Origin: Clostridiales bacterium UBA7001
Lineage (GTDB): Bacteria; Bacillota; Clostridia; TANB77; CAG-508
Direction of reading: 5' to 3'
DNA length: 44,003 bases
Assembly (NCBI GenBank): GCA_002449785.1
Contig: DJXP01000077.1
Coordinates: forward strand, 1-44,003
Part shown: positions 33,524 to 43,058 of the stretch, piece by piece
Numbering within the stretch: the first letter of the stretch is position 1
How the letters are laid out: each line of letters starts with the position of its first letter
Made by a program: the position numbers and the translations under genes
Notes under the pieces: model-generated
What the model saw: the letters and a program-made list of their open reading frames with translations, nothing else
Told to the model about the DNA's origin: nothing
Databases searched by the model: none

Positions 33524-35836
33524 TGGTTTTGTAGTCATCAATTTATAAAGCTCAGTATCTTTTGGAAATCTATTTTCAAATGGAACAATATTACTTCCAA
33601 CTTTAATTAAACCTTTACCAAATCCAACATTAGTGATGTATTTCATTTGAGTATCTGACATGTTAAGTAATTTTCCAAGTTCCATTCTATCTGTACTTGC
33701 TTGATTAAGCATAACTAAAAGTTCACTATTTGCAAGCATTGTTCGAGCTGTATGACTTTGAAGCATATCTTCTATGTTTTGAGTAATACCAGTACAAAAT
33801 GCTCCATATTTTCTAGCTCTTTTCCAAAGAGTAAATAAAAAGTTTGCAGAATATTCTTCTAAGAATAATAGGTATATTTCATCTATATAAATATTTGTCG
33901 TTATTCCATTTATTTTATTTCGAGTAATATCATTAAAGATATTGTCTAGTATTGTTAGCATTCCTATTGGCATAAGTTGTTTTCCAAGTCCTGAAATATC
34001 ATACGATATTAAATTATTATTTAAATTTACATTAGTTTGTTTTGCAAAAGTGTTTAAACTTCCACAAGTAAAAAGTTCTAAAGCTAAAGCTATTTCTTTT
34101 GCTTCAGGTTCTTTTTGTTTCATTACTTCTTCTCTAAGTTCTACTAAAGTCGGAGCTGTTCCTGTGAAATCTTTATTCATGTAATTTCTATATGTTAATG
34201 CTATACATCTATCTAATATAGATTTTTCTTTACTAGTAACAGGCTCTTCACCTTTTATTCTTTGATACATTGAAAGTATATAATCAGATTTTAAAACTAT
34301 TGGATTTGCCCCATCTGCATATTCTGAATTAATATCCATAGCATTAATATAAGTATTGCTTGTAGGTGATATTCTAATTACTTCACCACCTAAAGCTCTA
34401 ATCATATTTGAACATTCACCTTCAGGATCTATGTATATAATTTTAGATTTTGGATCAGAAAGTCTTATTGCTCCAAATTCATTTTTACCCATAAAAGATT
34501 TACCTGCTCCTGAAACTGCAACATAAAAAGCATTTCCATTTAATAACTTTTTCCTATTAATCAAAATTAAATTTTTACTAATTGCATTCTGTCCATAACA
34601 TATTCCATTTTCGTGTGATATTTCTTGTACTTTAAATGGAATGAGTACTGCCAAACTTTCAGTAGTAAGAGTTCTTAGTGATTCTATTTTTCTTGTTCCA
34701 ATTGGAAGTACAGTATTTAATCCATCTATTTGTTGATATTTTAAAGTAGCAAGCTCACATAAGTTTTTGCTTGCTACTCCTTTTAAACTATCTGTTATAT
34801 TTTCTAATTCTTTTTGCGTGTCTGCTATTGCTACAACTGTTAAAACACACAGGAACATTCTTTGATCTCTTATTGTTAAGTCATCTAAAAACTCTTTTGA
34901 CTCTTCTCTTTGTCTTTGCATATCATAAGGAATATTAATTGAATAATTTCCATTTTCTGTTTGTTTTCTTATCCAGTTAGTAATATTTGTTTCAATTCCA
35001 AGTCTCCTATTTTCTGCCTCTTTAATTGCCTCATCCATTGGTATAGGAACAATATCAATACTTAAAATAATATTTTTATTCAAGTCCGTAAGTTCTTGAA
35101 CCATAGTATCTTTAATAAAATTAGCATACTTCTTTAAATAAAACACTCTTCCATATCTTTTTGTTGCTCCCATAATAAAATGATCTGACTTATTTATAAA
35201 TTTATATGGAGCAATTTTATTTTTTATATTCTGTTTAATTTCATACTTTGTATATACTTTATCTGTATTATATTTATAATAAAAATCATACAGAAAGAAA
35301 TATCTTTCTTCTAATGACATCTCTGTACATATAGATCCAAGTTCTGAAAAATGATTTTGAAGGCTAGCAGTAATTCTATTAAAGTAACTTTGAGCTTCTT
35401 TGTAGTTAGGTTTACTTATAGAGATTGTTATCATTTTTAATTGTATCATCTCATTTGAACTTTGAATTTGATTTAAGAGCCATGTATTATATTCATCTCT
35501 ATATTTATCAAATCCATCTTCTTTATTTGGTTTAATTAAAACTTTTTCTTTAAAGTCTTTTATATCAATCTTTTTATTGATTAAACTTATTTTTATATCT
35601 ACTCCTGAATCAAAACTATTTAATAGCGATGAATATCCAAGAAACAATTTTTGTTTATTTTCTTCAGATGCTACTTGATAGTTTATATCTGTAAAAATAT
35701 ATGATTTAGAATACTTTCCATTACTTAGTAAAAATATCCCATCATCATAAGCGTCTTTTATCGGAATAAGATCATCAGTATATTTAGGTCTTTTATAGTG
35801 TTCTTTTTCTTTCCTTAAATTAAATATAGTCTTCAT
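33509..35836 (-). CDS. virB4: VirB4-like conjugation ATPase
   Basis: A 775-residue cytoplasmic ATPase that powers the type IV secretion channel. The C-terminal half holds the RecA-like domain: Walker A VAVSGAGKSF near residue 440, IIYIDPEGE shortly after, and a Walker B-type IYIDEIYLLFLEEYS further on. The N-terminal half is the usual VirB4 extension. The ATG at 35836 (MKTIFNLRKE) is preferred because GGAGG lies 8 bases upstream. It follows the PrgI gene closely, as in most ICEs of this type, and precedes the CHAP hydrolase. Confidence 0.93.
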   Translation of the reverse strand: MKTIFNLRKEKEHYKRPKYTDDLIPIKDAYDDGIFLLSNGKYSKSYIFTDINYQVASEENKQKLFLGYSSLLNSFDSGVDIKISLINKKIDIKDFKEKVLIKPNKEDGFDKYRDEYNTWLLNQIQSSNEMIQLKMITISISKPNYKEAQSYFNRITASLQNHFSELGSICTEMSLEERYFFLYDFYYKYNTDKVYTKYEIKQNIKNKIAPYKFINKSDHFIMGATKRYGRVFYLKKYANFIKDTMVQELTDLNKNIILSIDIVPIPMDEAIKEAENRRLGIETNITNWIRKQTENGNYSINIPYDMQRQREESKEFLDDLTIRDQRMFLCVLTVVAIADTQKELENITDSLKGVASKNLCELATLKYQQIDGLNTVLPIGTRKIESLRTLTTESLAVLIPFKVQEISHENGICYGQNAISKNLILINRKKLLNGNAFYVAVSGAGKSFMGKNEFGAIRLSDPKSKIIYIDPEGECSNMIRALGGEVIRISPTSNTYINAMDINSEYADGANPIVLKSDYILSMYQRIKGEEPVTSKEKSILDRCIALTYRNYMNKDFTGTAPTLVELREEVMKQKEPEAKEIALALELFTCGSLNTFAKQTNVNLNNNLISYDISGLGKQLMPIGMLTILDNIFNDITRNKINGITTNIYIDEIYLLFLEEYSANFLFTLWKRARKYGAFCTGITQNIEDMLQSHTARTMLANSELLVMLNQASTDRMELGKLLNMSDTQMKYITNVGFGKGLIKVGSNIVPFENRFPKDTELYKLMTTKPGESE

Positions 35837-35858
35837 ATTTGTTTCCTCCAATTCTATT

Positions 35859-36338
35859 TTATTTTTCTAAAAAATCATCTAAGTCTATGTCTAAATCATC
35901 TAGGAAAATATCGTTAAATGTTTTCTCATAAACATTTTTATGTTTTTCTGTATTTTCTTTACTTGTTACTGAAGGAACATCTCTTCTGCGTCTCCTTCTA
36001 TTTTTTCGTGCTAAATAATTAGTGCTAGTGGAACTAATATCTTCATTCTTTCTTTTGTATAATTCTTTAGGTGTTAATATCTCAGATTTAATCCAAGTAA
36101 TTAAAAACTTTTCTGCAGGCATTCCGTTATAAGTAACAAATCCAAGTATTGCAAAAGGAAATGCTCCTAAAATGCAAACCCAAGATAATGTTTCTATTCC
36201 AAAATAAGGCTTAAGTATGAAGTAAAGTCCAACAGCAACTAAACAAGCAATAATAGAAAAAAAGAACTGTCTTACAGACAGTCCAAAATAAATATTTTCT
36301 TTATAATCTCTTATTTCTTTATTAACTTTTATCTCCAT
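35859..36338 (-). CDS. PrgI-family membrane protein (VirB3-like)
   Basis: A 159-residue protein with two membrane segments near the N-terminus (about residues 26-45 and 52-70), the typical lead EIRDYKENIYFGLSVRQFFF, and the MPAEKFL step after the second segment. The C-terminal tail is basic (RKNRRRRRRD) and then acidic. PrgI proteins link VirB4 to the inner-membrane complex. The ATG overlaps the stop of the upstream gene. Confidence 0.88.
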   Translation of the reverse strand: MEIKVNKEIRDYKENIYFGLSVRQFFFSIIACLVAVGLYFILKPYFGIETLSWVCILGAFPFAILGFVTYNGMPAEKFLITWIKSEILTPKELYKRKNEDISSTSTNYLARKNRRRRRRDVPSVTSKENTEKHKNVYEKTFNDIFLDDLDIDLDDFLEK

Positions 36339-37081
36339 TATCTTTCCCTCCCATTAATCTTTTTATCTTTTTCTTCTTCTGGAAGAAATTTTAATACGTC
36401 TTTTAAATCTTCATGTGTTCCTATTTCTAAAATCTTATTAATAGTGATTCCTTTATCTTTGCAGTATTTTAAATATTCGTTAACTCCTTCTAAGTATGTA
36501 AATTCTTCAGGATAATATTTGCTAAGTTCTATCCATATTCCAAAGTGGCAATTAGGAGTCATAAAAATTATTTCTTTATTCCATTCAAGTTCTTTAAATA
36601 AGTCTTCATCTATATTAAAAGCCCAATCAGAATAATTAAAGAAATCTTCTTCAAATGGATTAAATCCTACTGATATGTCTCCGTCTGTTGCTACTACAAA
36701 ACAATTACTAAATTCATCTCTGTTTTTAATAATGTATTGTATCTCACAATTTGAATATTCGCTTTCTCCTAGTACTTCATTGGAAAAAATAACTATTTGA
36801 TTATTGGTCATAGGTTTTGCAAATAGATCTTCTATACTATTTACTTTTTCATTTTCTTTAGTAAATTTTTCATAATCCATATAATTTTGACCATATTCAC
36901 TTCCAATAGGTATTTCAAAATTAGTTATCATACTTCCACATTTGTTTACCCATACTTTTTTCTCGATAGTAGCCAAATTTACACAGTCATCATCTAGCCT
37001 TAAATCATATACATGTAAACCCTGTTTTCTTATATGTTTTTTTTGTTTATAACTTAAATCATGTGTTTCATAATATTTCAT
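36338..37081 (-). CDS. Hypothetical ICE protein, target of a 5'-end duplication
   Basis: A 247-residue soluble acidic protein with no family I can name. Segments such as LHVYDLRLDDDCVNLATIEK and NCHFGIWIELSKYYPEEF suggest a mixed alpha/beta fold. Proteins of this size are common between the VirB6-like and PrgI genes in these elements. Its first 13 codons (MKYYETHDLSYKQ) are repeated at 37980-37942, directly after virB6. This marks the original junction before the 37158-37823 gene was inserted. Confidence 0.65.
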   Translation of the reverse strand: MKYYETHDLSYKQKKHIRKQGLHVYDLRLDDDCVNLATIEKKVWVNKCGSMITNFEIPIGSEYGQNYMDYEKFTKENEKVNSIEDLFAKPMTNNQIVIFSNEVLGESEYSNCEIQYIIKNRDEFSNCFVVATDGDISVGFNPFEEDFFNYSDWAFNIDEDLFKELEWNKEIIFMTPNCHFGIWIELSKYYPEEFTYLEGVNEYLKYCKDKGITINKILEIGTHEDLKDVLKFLPEEEKDKKINGRER

Positions 37082-37114
37082 ATTTAATCACTCCTTTCAT
37101 TTGAGCATAAAAAA

Positions 37115-37135
37115 AGAGAAGTATATTACTTCTCT
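37115..37135 (-). terminator. Rho-independent terminator inside the transfer operon
   Basis: A perfect 9-bp stem (AGAGAAGTA/TACTTCTCT) with a 3-base loop is followed by a run of seven T on the minus strand. It lies after the inserted membrane-protein gene and would interrupt the transfer operon. Confidence 0.8.
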
Positions 37136-37157
37136 CCATAATTATATTTTTATTTTA

Positions 37158-37823
37158 TTATTGTTCTTCCTTATTCATTCCTTTAAAATTTTTAATTATT
37201 GTTATTATGTATAAGATTATTTCTGAAATTAATATTGATACCTCAAAAGATAATTCTACATAATTTATCTTATTATTAGATTCATCAAAAGTTTTATAAT
37301 TTGAATGGATATTCGTTAACTTAAGCTTGAAACTCTTTTCATTTCCATTATCGTCCATACAATAAACATTAGAATATTTATCTAATTCTATTTCTTCATA
37401 TTGTTCCTCAAAATCATATTCTTTATTTTTATCATAAATAATATCTAACATATATCTTGAAAAATGTATTAGTGAAGTTGATTCACCATGTTCTTCTTCT
37501 CTTACATCTTCAATCTTTGTTATCTTGGCAGGTAACATTTCTCCTGTGTCTAATTCTACAAAATAACAATATGTTCCTTCTTCTTTATATCTTATATCAT
37601 TAGGAAAAATAATTCCTTTCAAAGATGAATCATACATATATATTGTTAGTATAATAATTATTGGAGCCACTATAATAAAGATTATTAATTGTTTTAAATT
37701 AAGTTTAAAGTATGATAAATCTTTAACTCCTCTTTTTTTTATAATCTCCCCAATATATCCTAGAAAATAAATCACGCTTAATAATCCGACAATTATACAA
37801 ACAAGTCCAATAAGTCCCATCAT
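37158..37823 (-). CDS. Inserted membrane protein of unknown function
   Basis: A 221-residue membrane protein. Hydrophobic segments lie near the start (LIGLVCIIVGLLSVIYFLGY), at about residues 45-65 (LIIFIIVAPIIIILTIYMYD), and at the C-terminal end (ILISEIILYIITIIKNF). A charged domain lies between. The start at 37823 or 37820 (tandem ATG) follows AAAGGG; a longer frame from 37931 reads into the upstream remnant. It is not a recognised conjugation protein. Its own terminator behind it, and the duplicated gene start ahead of it, mark it as a late insertion, perhaps an entry-exclusion or passenger gene. Confidence 0.6.
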   Translation of the reverse strand: MMGLIGLVCIIVGLLSVIYFLGYIGEIIKKRGVKDLSYFKLNLKQLIIFIIVAPIIIILTIYMYDSSLKGIIFPNDIRYKEEGTYCYFVELDTGEMLPAKITKIEDVREEEHGESTSLIHFSRYMLDIIYDKNKEYDFEEQYEEIELDKYSNVYCMDDNGNEKSFKLKLTNIHSNYKTFDESNNKINYVELSFEVSILISEIILYIITIIKNFKGMNKEEQ

Positions 37824-37896
37824 ATATCCCTTTCTTCGTATCACATTATATACTTCAATTATTCTATCATATTGTTTATATAAATACCACACCCAT

Positions 37897-37980
37897 CTAT
37901 AAAAATAGTGTGTGTATTTTTTGAATGACACATTGTTTTCTTTGCTTATAACTTAAATCGTGTGTTTCATAGTATTTCAT
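37897..37980 (-). pseudogene. Duplicated 5' fragment of the 36338-37081 gene
   Basis: The first 13 codons match the start of the downstream gene almost base for base (MKYYETHDLSYKQ). The frame then diverges and stops after 27 codons. A good ribosome-binding site (AAAGGAG) lies in front, right behind the virB6 stop. This is the stump left when the membrane-protein gene was inserted. Confidence 0.75.
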
Positions 37981-37997
37981 CTATCATCTCTCCTTTC

Positions 37998-38828
37998 CTA
38001 TAATCCCATCATTTCTCTTACAATTCTATCTGATGCTTTAATTGTTCCAACTAAAATTAGCATATTAAATATTAATTCTCCTACATACTGCCATACCATA
38101 GTAACTGGACTTGCATTTGTATTTACTACTGGTGGTGAAGATGCAAATAGTGAAAAGATAATACAAGCAAGTACTATAATTGCTCCTTCTAAACATACTC
38201 CTGCATAACTTTTTAAGAAGTTTTTACCAACTGATTGTGTAGGCTCTCCTGCAAATGTTGAAAGTGGTATTGGAGCTATTGCAGTATATAAGTACAATTT
38301 AAAGAATCTTCCATATACCGATAAAATCATAATAAATGAAAGTACTGTTACAAATAGTCCTCCAATTAAAGTTACTGCCCAAAGTGGAATTGATTCAAAA
38401 AATGAAGTTTCTTCTATTGCAGTTATCATTTCATTTGGAAGTACAGATTGATTTGCTCCTCCAAGTCCTGCTGAGTTAATAATAGTTGAAGCAACTCCTT
38501 GTACTATACTAAATATTGCCATCATAAGTTCTAGTCCATAAGTTACTATTGCTTTTGCTATTGCAAACCTAATAAATAATTTTAGTGCATGTTCTGGCTT
38601 TTTTACTTCAGTAAAATTACCACAAGTTTTCATTACTCCTACTACAAAAAATAGTACAAGCAGAGCTAAACCTATTGCTTGCATTCCACCATTAATATTT
38701 AAAATTACATTCCATATCATTCCACCTTTAAAATTTTCAGGTGAAGTCGATATTAAACTCCATATTTCATTTAGTTTATTGTTCCAAGTATTAAGAGAAT
38801 TTTGTAAATTTTCAACAATCCAATTCAT
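37998..38828 (-). CDS. VirB6/TrbL-like conjugation membrane protein
   Basis: A 276-residue polytopic membrane protein with about five to six hydrophobic segments (for example AIGLALLVLFFVVGVM, VTLIGGLFVTVLSFIMILSV, GAIIVLACIIFSLFA). The YGRFFKLYLYTAIAPIPLST signature is typical of VirB6-like proteins of Gram-positive ICEs. The second of two near-adjacent ATGs is used because it lies 7 bases after GGAG. It forms part of the channel with VirB4 and PrgI and follows the Maff2-type gene across a strong hairpin. Confidence 0.88.
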   Translation of the reverse strand: MNWIVENLQNSLNTWNNKLNEIWSLISTSPENFKGGMIWNVILNINGGMQAIGLALLVLFFVVGVMKTCGNFTEVKKPEHALKLFIRFAIAKAIVTYGLELMMAIFSIVQGVASTIINSAGLGGANQSVLPNEMITAIEETSFFESIPLWAVTLIGGLFVTVLSFIMILSVYGRFFKLYLYTAIAPIPLSTFAGEPTQSVGKNFLKSYAGVCLEGAIIVLACIIFSLFASSPPVVNTNASPVTMVWQYVGELIFNMLILVGTIKASDRIVREMMGL

Positions 38829-38849
38829 AGTCATTCTCCTTTCATATAA

Positions 38850-38889
38850 AAATAAAGCCTCTTAAACATAAGGTCTAAGAGGCTTATTT
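38850..38889 (-). terminator. Strong hairpin between the Maff2 and virB6 genes
   Basis: A perfect 10-bp core AAGCCTCTTA/TAAGAGGCTT with AT-rich extensions is followed by a T-run on the minus strand. It is probably a partial terminator or mRNA-stabilising end that keeps the small membrane protein more abundant than downstream proteins. Confidence 0.7.
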
Positions 38890-38896
38890 AAATTTA

Positions 38897-39208
38897 CTAT
38901 CCACCAGTTATTAAGTTTAGTATTTCTTTTGCGAAGGTTATAATAACACCACCTGCAACAGTCATAACTCCATTTGCCCTTTGTGCAGGATCGTGGCTTT
39001 TTAAAGAAAGTCCAACTTGTACTATACCAAATCCTAGTATTATCATACCTACAGCTCGAATTATTCCAAATATAAAAGTAGATAGATTGTTAATTACAGT
39101 TAATGGATCATCTGTTGCAAAAACAGTTACTCCATTTGTAAACATGAAAAAAGCAGTATATAAAATTACTGCTAACACTTTTAATATCTTAAACTTATTT
39201 TTATTCAT
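38897..39208 (-). CDS. Maff2-family small membrane protein (pilin-like position)
   Basis: A 103-residue protein with two hydrophobic segments: LKVLAVILYTAFFMFTNGVT near the start, which may be a signal or anchor, and FGIIRAVGMIILGFGIVQVG. The end GGVIITFAKEILNLITGG is characteristic of the Maff2 family. The start at 39208 follows GGAGG; a longer frame from 39274 overlaps virD4 and has no good site. Maff2 proteins are fixed members of this transfer gene order and may play a VirB2-like part. Confidence 0.82.
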   Translation of the reverse strand: MNKNKFKILKVLAVILYTAFFMFTNGVTVFATDDPLTVINNLSTFIFGIIRAVGMIILGFGIVQVGLSLKSHDPAQRANGVMTVAGGVIITFAKEILNLITGG

Positions 39209-39260
39209 AGATTTGTCCTCCAACTTCTTAATATTTTTACTTAAATTATCTTGTATCTTT

Positions 39261-41081
39261 TTAATCTTTCTCATAGACTTGTTCCTCCCTTAAATACTTT
39301 TCTAATTCATCATTACTTAGTAATGTATAAGATGAATATTTTTCTATTTCTTTATCTTCTGTATCAATTAAATTATTTGGAATAAAGTCCACATTAATAG
39401 TTGCTTTTTCATTTTGAGTTCTACCATGATCATAAGTCTTTCCATTTTCAAATGCTGTATATTTGTAATTAGGGTGAGATTTTAAATCATACTTTAAATC
39501 TTTAACTGGCTTTTCTCCACGAATAAATAATAATGAGTACTTATTATCTAATCTTCTTATTTCATCAGGTGATAATAAATCTCTTGCAATTGTTTGATCA
39601 TTAGTTGAATAATTTTCTCCTCTACCCGAACTCTTTCCATAAGTATTAGAATGTATAGTAGATTTTCCAAGTAGTTTTGAAATATATTCATGAGTTGCTT
39701 GTTCGTTACCACCTAAATATAAAAGTTCATCGCAGTTACCTACAATAGATTCCCATTGTTTTTCAAATAATGCTTTTAGCTGAGCTAGATTTTGAAGAAT
39801 AATAGATACAGATATACCTCTACTTCTCATAACTGAAAGTATTTTTTCAAAATCATCTGGCAAGCACACATTTGCAAACTCGTCCATTTCAAATTCTACT
39901 GGTATTGGAAGTGTTCCTCCATATTTATAATCTGCTAAATAAAATAGTTCTTGAAATATCTGAGTGTATAAAATACTTATTATGAAATTAAGAGATGAAT
40001 CATTATCAGGTATAATTGCAAATAACGCATATTTCTTTTCTCCAAACTTTTCAAGTTCTAATTCATCAGTTAAAGTCATTTTAGCAATAGAGTCTAGGTT
40101 AAACTTTTCAAGTTTTGAGGCTAAAGTTATCTGAATAGATTTTAAAGTTTTACTAGATCCTGAATGATATGCTCTATAATATTTTAAAGCTATATGATTT
40201 GGATCTTTTGATTCTAGTCTATTCATTAAAATATCTAATGGACTAACATAGTCATCATCATCTTCGTGTACTTCTCCTGCAACTAATAATTCATTCATCA
40301 TAGGAAAGTTTTTTTCATCATCAGGAGCTTCTTTGTCTATATAAAATGCTAATGCTTTTGCAAGCATTTCTGCGGCAGTATTCCAAAACTCATCTTGCTG
40401 TACTGCATCTTTTGGAGCAGTACTTTTAAAAAGATTAGTTATCATTCTTTGAATATCACTATCACTTTTTATATAAACAAAAGGATTATAACAATGACTT
40501 TTATATATATTTATTAAGTCTATTACTTTTATCTCATATCCTGCCTTTTCTAATAATCCACCAATGTTTTTTAATATCTCACCTTTACTATCTAATACAA
40601 TATAATTTCTATTAAGTTGCATAAGATTTGGAAAAACAAATGACCTTGTTTTACCAGCACCTGAACCACCAATAATTAAAGTATTCAAATTTCTTTGGTG
40701 TACTTTTCCATTAAGTCCTATTGAAACATTTTTAGTAAGTATCTTGTTGTTTTGAATGGGATTTTGTTTATACTTTCTACTTAACTCATAAGATGTACCC
40801 CATTTAGCAGATCCATGTTCTTCATTTCTTCTATACTCTTTTTTTGATGAGTCATAAACAAGAATGCATAAAAAATACACCCCTAAAGATATAACTGTTG
40901 TTTTTAATGTATCGTCACAAAATGTTATCTTTAAAGGTGTTTCAAATGCAGTACTTAATCCATTCATCATTCCCAATAACCCAGAATGTACAAATGGAGC
41001 TAATAAAAAAGCAAACCATATAACAGGAATTATTCCAAGTAAATACATTATTTTATCAATAATTTTCTTATCTTCTAACAT
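39261..41081 (-). CDS. virD4: VirD4/TraG-type coupling protein
   Basis: A 606-residue coupling ATPase that brings the relaxase-DNA complex to the channel. Two N-terminal membrane segments (about residues 10-35 and 62-76) precede the ATPase: Walker A GGSGAGKT near residues 138-145, LDSKGE shortly after, and the Walker B-region FEMDEFANV near residue 400. A GAGGG site precedes the ATG. It lies directly after the PcfB/DUF3801 gene, the usual pairing. Confidence 0.94.
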   Translation of the reverse strand: MLEDKKIIDKIMYLLGIIPVIWFAFLLAPFVHSGLLGMMNGLSTAFETPLKITFCDDTLKTTVISLGVYFLCILVYDSSKKEYRRNEEHGSAKWGTSYELSRKYKQNPIQNNKILTKNVSIGLNGKVHQRNLNTLIIGGSGAGKTRSFVFPNLMQLNRNYIVLDSKGEILKNIGGLLEKAGYEIKVIDLINIYKSHCYNPFVYIKSDSDIQRMITNLFKSTAPKDAVQQDEFWNTAAEMLAKALAFYIDKEAPDDEKNFPMMNELLVAGEVHEDDDDYVSPLDILMNRLESKDPNHIALKYYRAYHSGSSKTLKSIQITLASKLEKFNLDSIAKMTLTDELELEKFGEKKYALFAIIPDNDSSLNFIISILYTQIFQELFYLADYKYGGTLPIPVEFEMDEFANVCLPDDFEKILSVMRSRGISVSIILQNLAQLKALFEKQWESIVGNCDELLYLGGNEQATHEYISKLLGKSTIHSNTYGKSSGRGENYSTNDQTIARDLLSPDEIRRLDNKYSLLFIRGEKPVKDLKYDLKSHPNYKYTAFENGKTYDHGRTQNEKATINVDFIPNNLIDTEDKEIEKYSSYTLLSNDELEKYLREEQVYEKD

Positions 41082-41082
41082 A

Positions 41083-41670
41083 TTACTTGTCCCTCTCTTT
41101 GTATTTGATTACTTCTTTTAATTTGCTATTAATTATTTTTGACTCTTTTTTTGCCTCTTCAATAGCTTTTCTTATAGACTTCTTTTTAAGTTTATTCTCC
41201 TCTTGAGTTTTTAATGTATTTGATGAGTTCTCTAATGGATTCTTTTGGTCTTTCATTACGAGGGGGATATTCTTTACATCTGTTTGAATTTTTGCTGTAT
41301 CTATTGAAGATAATTTAAATCTTTCTACAATCCTATTAATTTTAGACGCATCTTCTACTTTAACCATAATGTCTACTACTCCATCTTTACTTTTCTTATC
41401 TAGTAATGCAGAATATAGTATTCCATATCTTTTTGCCTCTCTAATAAATGTTTGAAGTTCATCTCTTTTTACAGTAAATACTTTTAATTCTTTACCAGAC
41501 TTTAATAGATTAGTAAGTGTAGTCTTTCCTTTGGTCTTTTGATTATCTTTTAGAATTGTATAAATAATTGCAAGTAATTCTTTTGATGCTTCGCCTGTAA
41601 TTTTTATAGTAAGTTCTGTTCCTTCAAGCATCATTTTTGTCATTTGTTCAGCAGATTCACTTGATATACT
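41083..41670 (-). CDS. PcfB/DUF3801-family conjugation protein
   Basis: A 195-residue soluble protein. Residues 1-130 fit DUF3801/PcfB: EGTELTIKITGEASKELLAI, then GKTTLTNLLKSGKELKVF and a YGILYSALLDKKSKDGVVDI stretch. The C-terminal 60 residues are Lys/Glu-rich and probably helical. PcfB-type proteins help load the relaxosome onto the coupling protein. The ATG at 41670 follows AAAGGTGG; it lies 6 bases past the relaxase stop region. Confidence 0.85.
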   Translation of the reverse strand, partial: SISSESAEQMTKMMLEGTELTIKITGEASKELLAIIYTILKDNQKTKGKTTLTNLLKSGKELKVFTVKRDELQTFIREAKRYGILYSALLDKKSKDGVVDIMVKVEDASKINRIVERFKLSSIDTAKIQTDVKNIPLVMKDQKNPLENSSNTLKTQEENKLKKKSIRKAIEEAKKESKIINSKLKEVIKYKERDK

Positions 41671-41675
41671 CATAA

Positions 41676-43037
41676 CTAGTACCACCTTTCTTTAATTTTA
41701 TTTCTCTCAATCTCTTTTTGTCTTTCTTCAGTAATTAATTTTAGTTTTTCTTTTATATCAGGAATTCTATCTTCTATTCTTTCAACAATTTTTAATTGTT
41801 CTCCAATAAATTTTATTTGTTCTGAAATCTCTGATATTTCTTTTGTAATTAATTCTTTTTTATAAGGATCTCGTTCCTTTTTTCTAACTCTATATAGATT
41901 TTCTCTTTTTGATATTAGAATAGACTTTTCTTCATTTTTCATAGTGTCAAACAAATTAATATCATTAAGAGTATTTATGTTATTAACATTTAAAAATTTA
42001 GCCTCTTTAGAATACATATCCATTTTCTCAGCCTCCTCCCTCATGATATTTGATATTTTAGATCTTGTTTTTCTAGGATGAGTTTTAAGTAAATAACAAT
42101 AATGATAGTAAAGTGCAATAAATCCTTTAGACTTATGTTTGTTTTTCTTATACTTAGTATGGAAAATATCTATCTTTGGAGGATTAACTTTGTACTTATA
42201 TGAGTATTTACTTTTACTAGGATATTCTTCTAGTATTCTTTTCTTTATGTTATCAACTGTATAATCTTCTCCATAAGCTCTTTCGATTCTAATATTTCTT
42301 TTATGATCCTTATCTTTAACAGATATTTTTCCGTATCTAATCATTACTTCATATCCAAACTTATTCATTACATCTTTAAAATCAGAAAAAGAAAAAGACT
42401 CTTTAATTGCAGAGTCTATAATTCTTTTTGTTTTGTTCTTATAATTGTTCTTTCTTTCATAACCTTTGTAAAATCTTTCGTAGTCAATTCCAGATTTACT
42501 CTTCTTATTTTCAACCACTTTCAAATGATAACTTTTACATAGATTATCATTAATATGTCTCATTCTTGCATAATTTTCTTTAGTATCATAATATCTAAGA
42601 CCATCTTTAAGTGAAACAGAATTAATAATTATATGATTATGAAAATGTTCAGTATTTAAATGAGTTGCTATTATTACTTCAAACCTTCCTTCAAACATTT
42701 CTTCAGCAAATTCTATTCCTAGCTTATGTGCTTGTTCAGGTGTTACCTCTTCTTTATCAAAAGATTGAATAATATGAAAAGCTAATATCCCATCTGTTTT
42801 TCCTCTAGATATTTTGGTTCTTTGCATCTGCTCGTAAGCATTATCTATACTGCAATTCAATGTCGTTACAAAAGTCTTATCGTCAGTCTTGCTATTATTT
42901 TCTATATAATCTATAGAATCTAGTAAATCATTTTTGATATTTTCAAAATTAGGATTTAATACTTTTTCCTCATTTGTTATATATTTAATTGCATTATTTA
43001 CTCTTACTTTAATAGGTTTTACTTTTATAATTGCCAT
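41676..43037 (-). CDS. Relaxase, MobA/VirD2 family
   Basis: A 453-residue relaxase that nicks oriT and pilots the transferred strand. The metal-binding histidine motif THLNTEHFHNHIIINS lies at about residues 126-141, and the N-terminal NAIKYITNEEK holds the candidate nucleophile Tyr. The C-terminal half is basic and helical, with a coiled region near the end (KELITKEISEISEQIKFIGE). The start at 43037 follows AGGAGGTG. It is preceded by the MobC-like gene and the oriT-like region, and followed by PcfB and VirD4. Confidence 0.92.
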   Translation of the reverse strand: MAIIKVKPIKVRVNNAIKYITNEEKVLNPNFENIKNDLLDSIDYIENNSKTDDKTFVTTLNCSIDNAYEQMQRTKISRGKTDGILAFHIIQSFDKEEVTPEQAHKLGIEFAEEMFEGRFEVIIATHLNTEHFHNHIIINSVSLKDGLRYYDTKENYARMRHINDNLCKSYHLKVVENKKSKSGIDYERFYKGYERKNNYKNKTKRIIDSAIKESFSFSDFKDVMNKFGYEVMIRYGKISVKDKDHKRNIRIERAYGEDYTVDNIKKRILEEYPSKSKYSYKYKVNPPKIDIFHTKYKKNKHKSKGFIALYYHYCYLLKTHPRKTRSKISNIMREEAEKMDMYSKEAKFLNVNNINTLNDINLFDTMKNEEKSILISKRENLYRVRKKERDPYKKELITKEISEISEQIKFIGEQLKIVERIEDRIPDIKEKLKLITEERQKEIERNKIKERWY

Positions 43038-43058
43038 TTGTAAATCACCTCCTGACAT

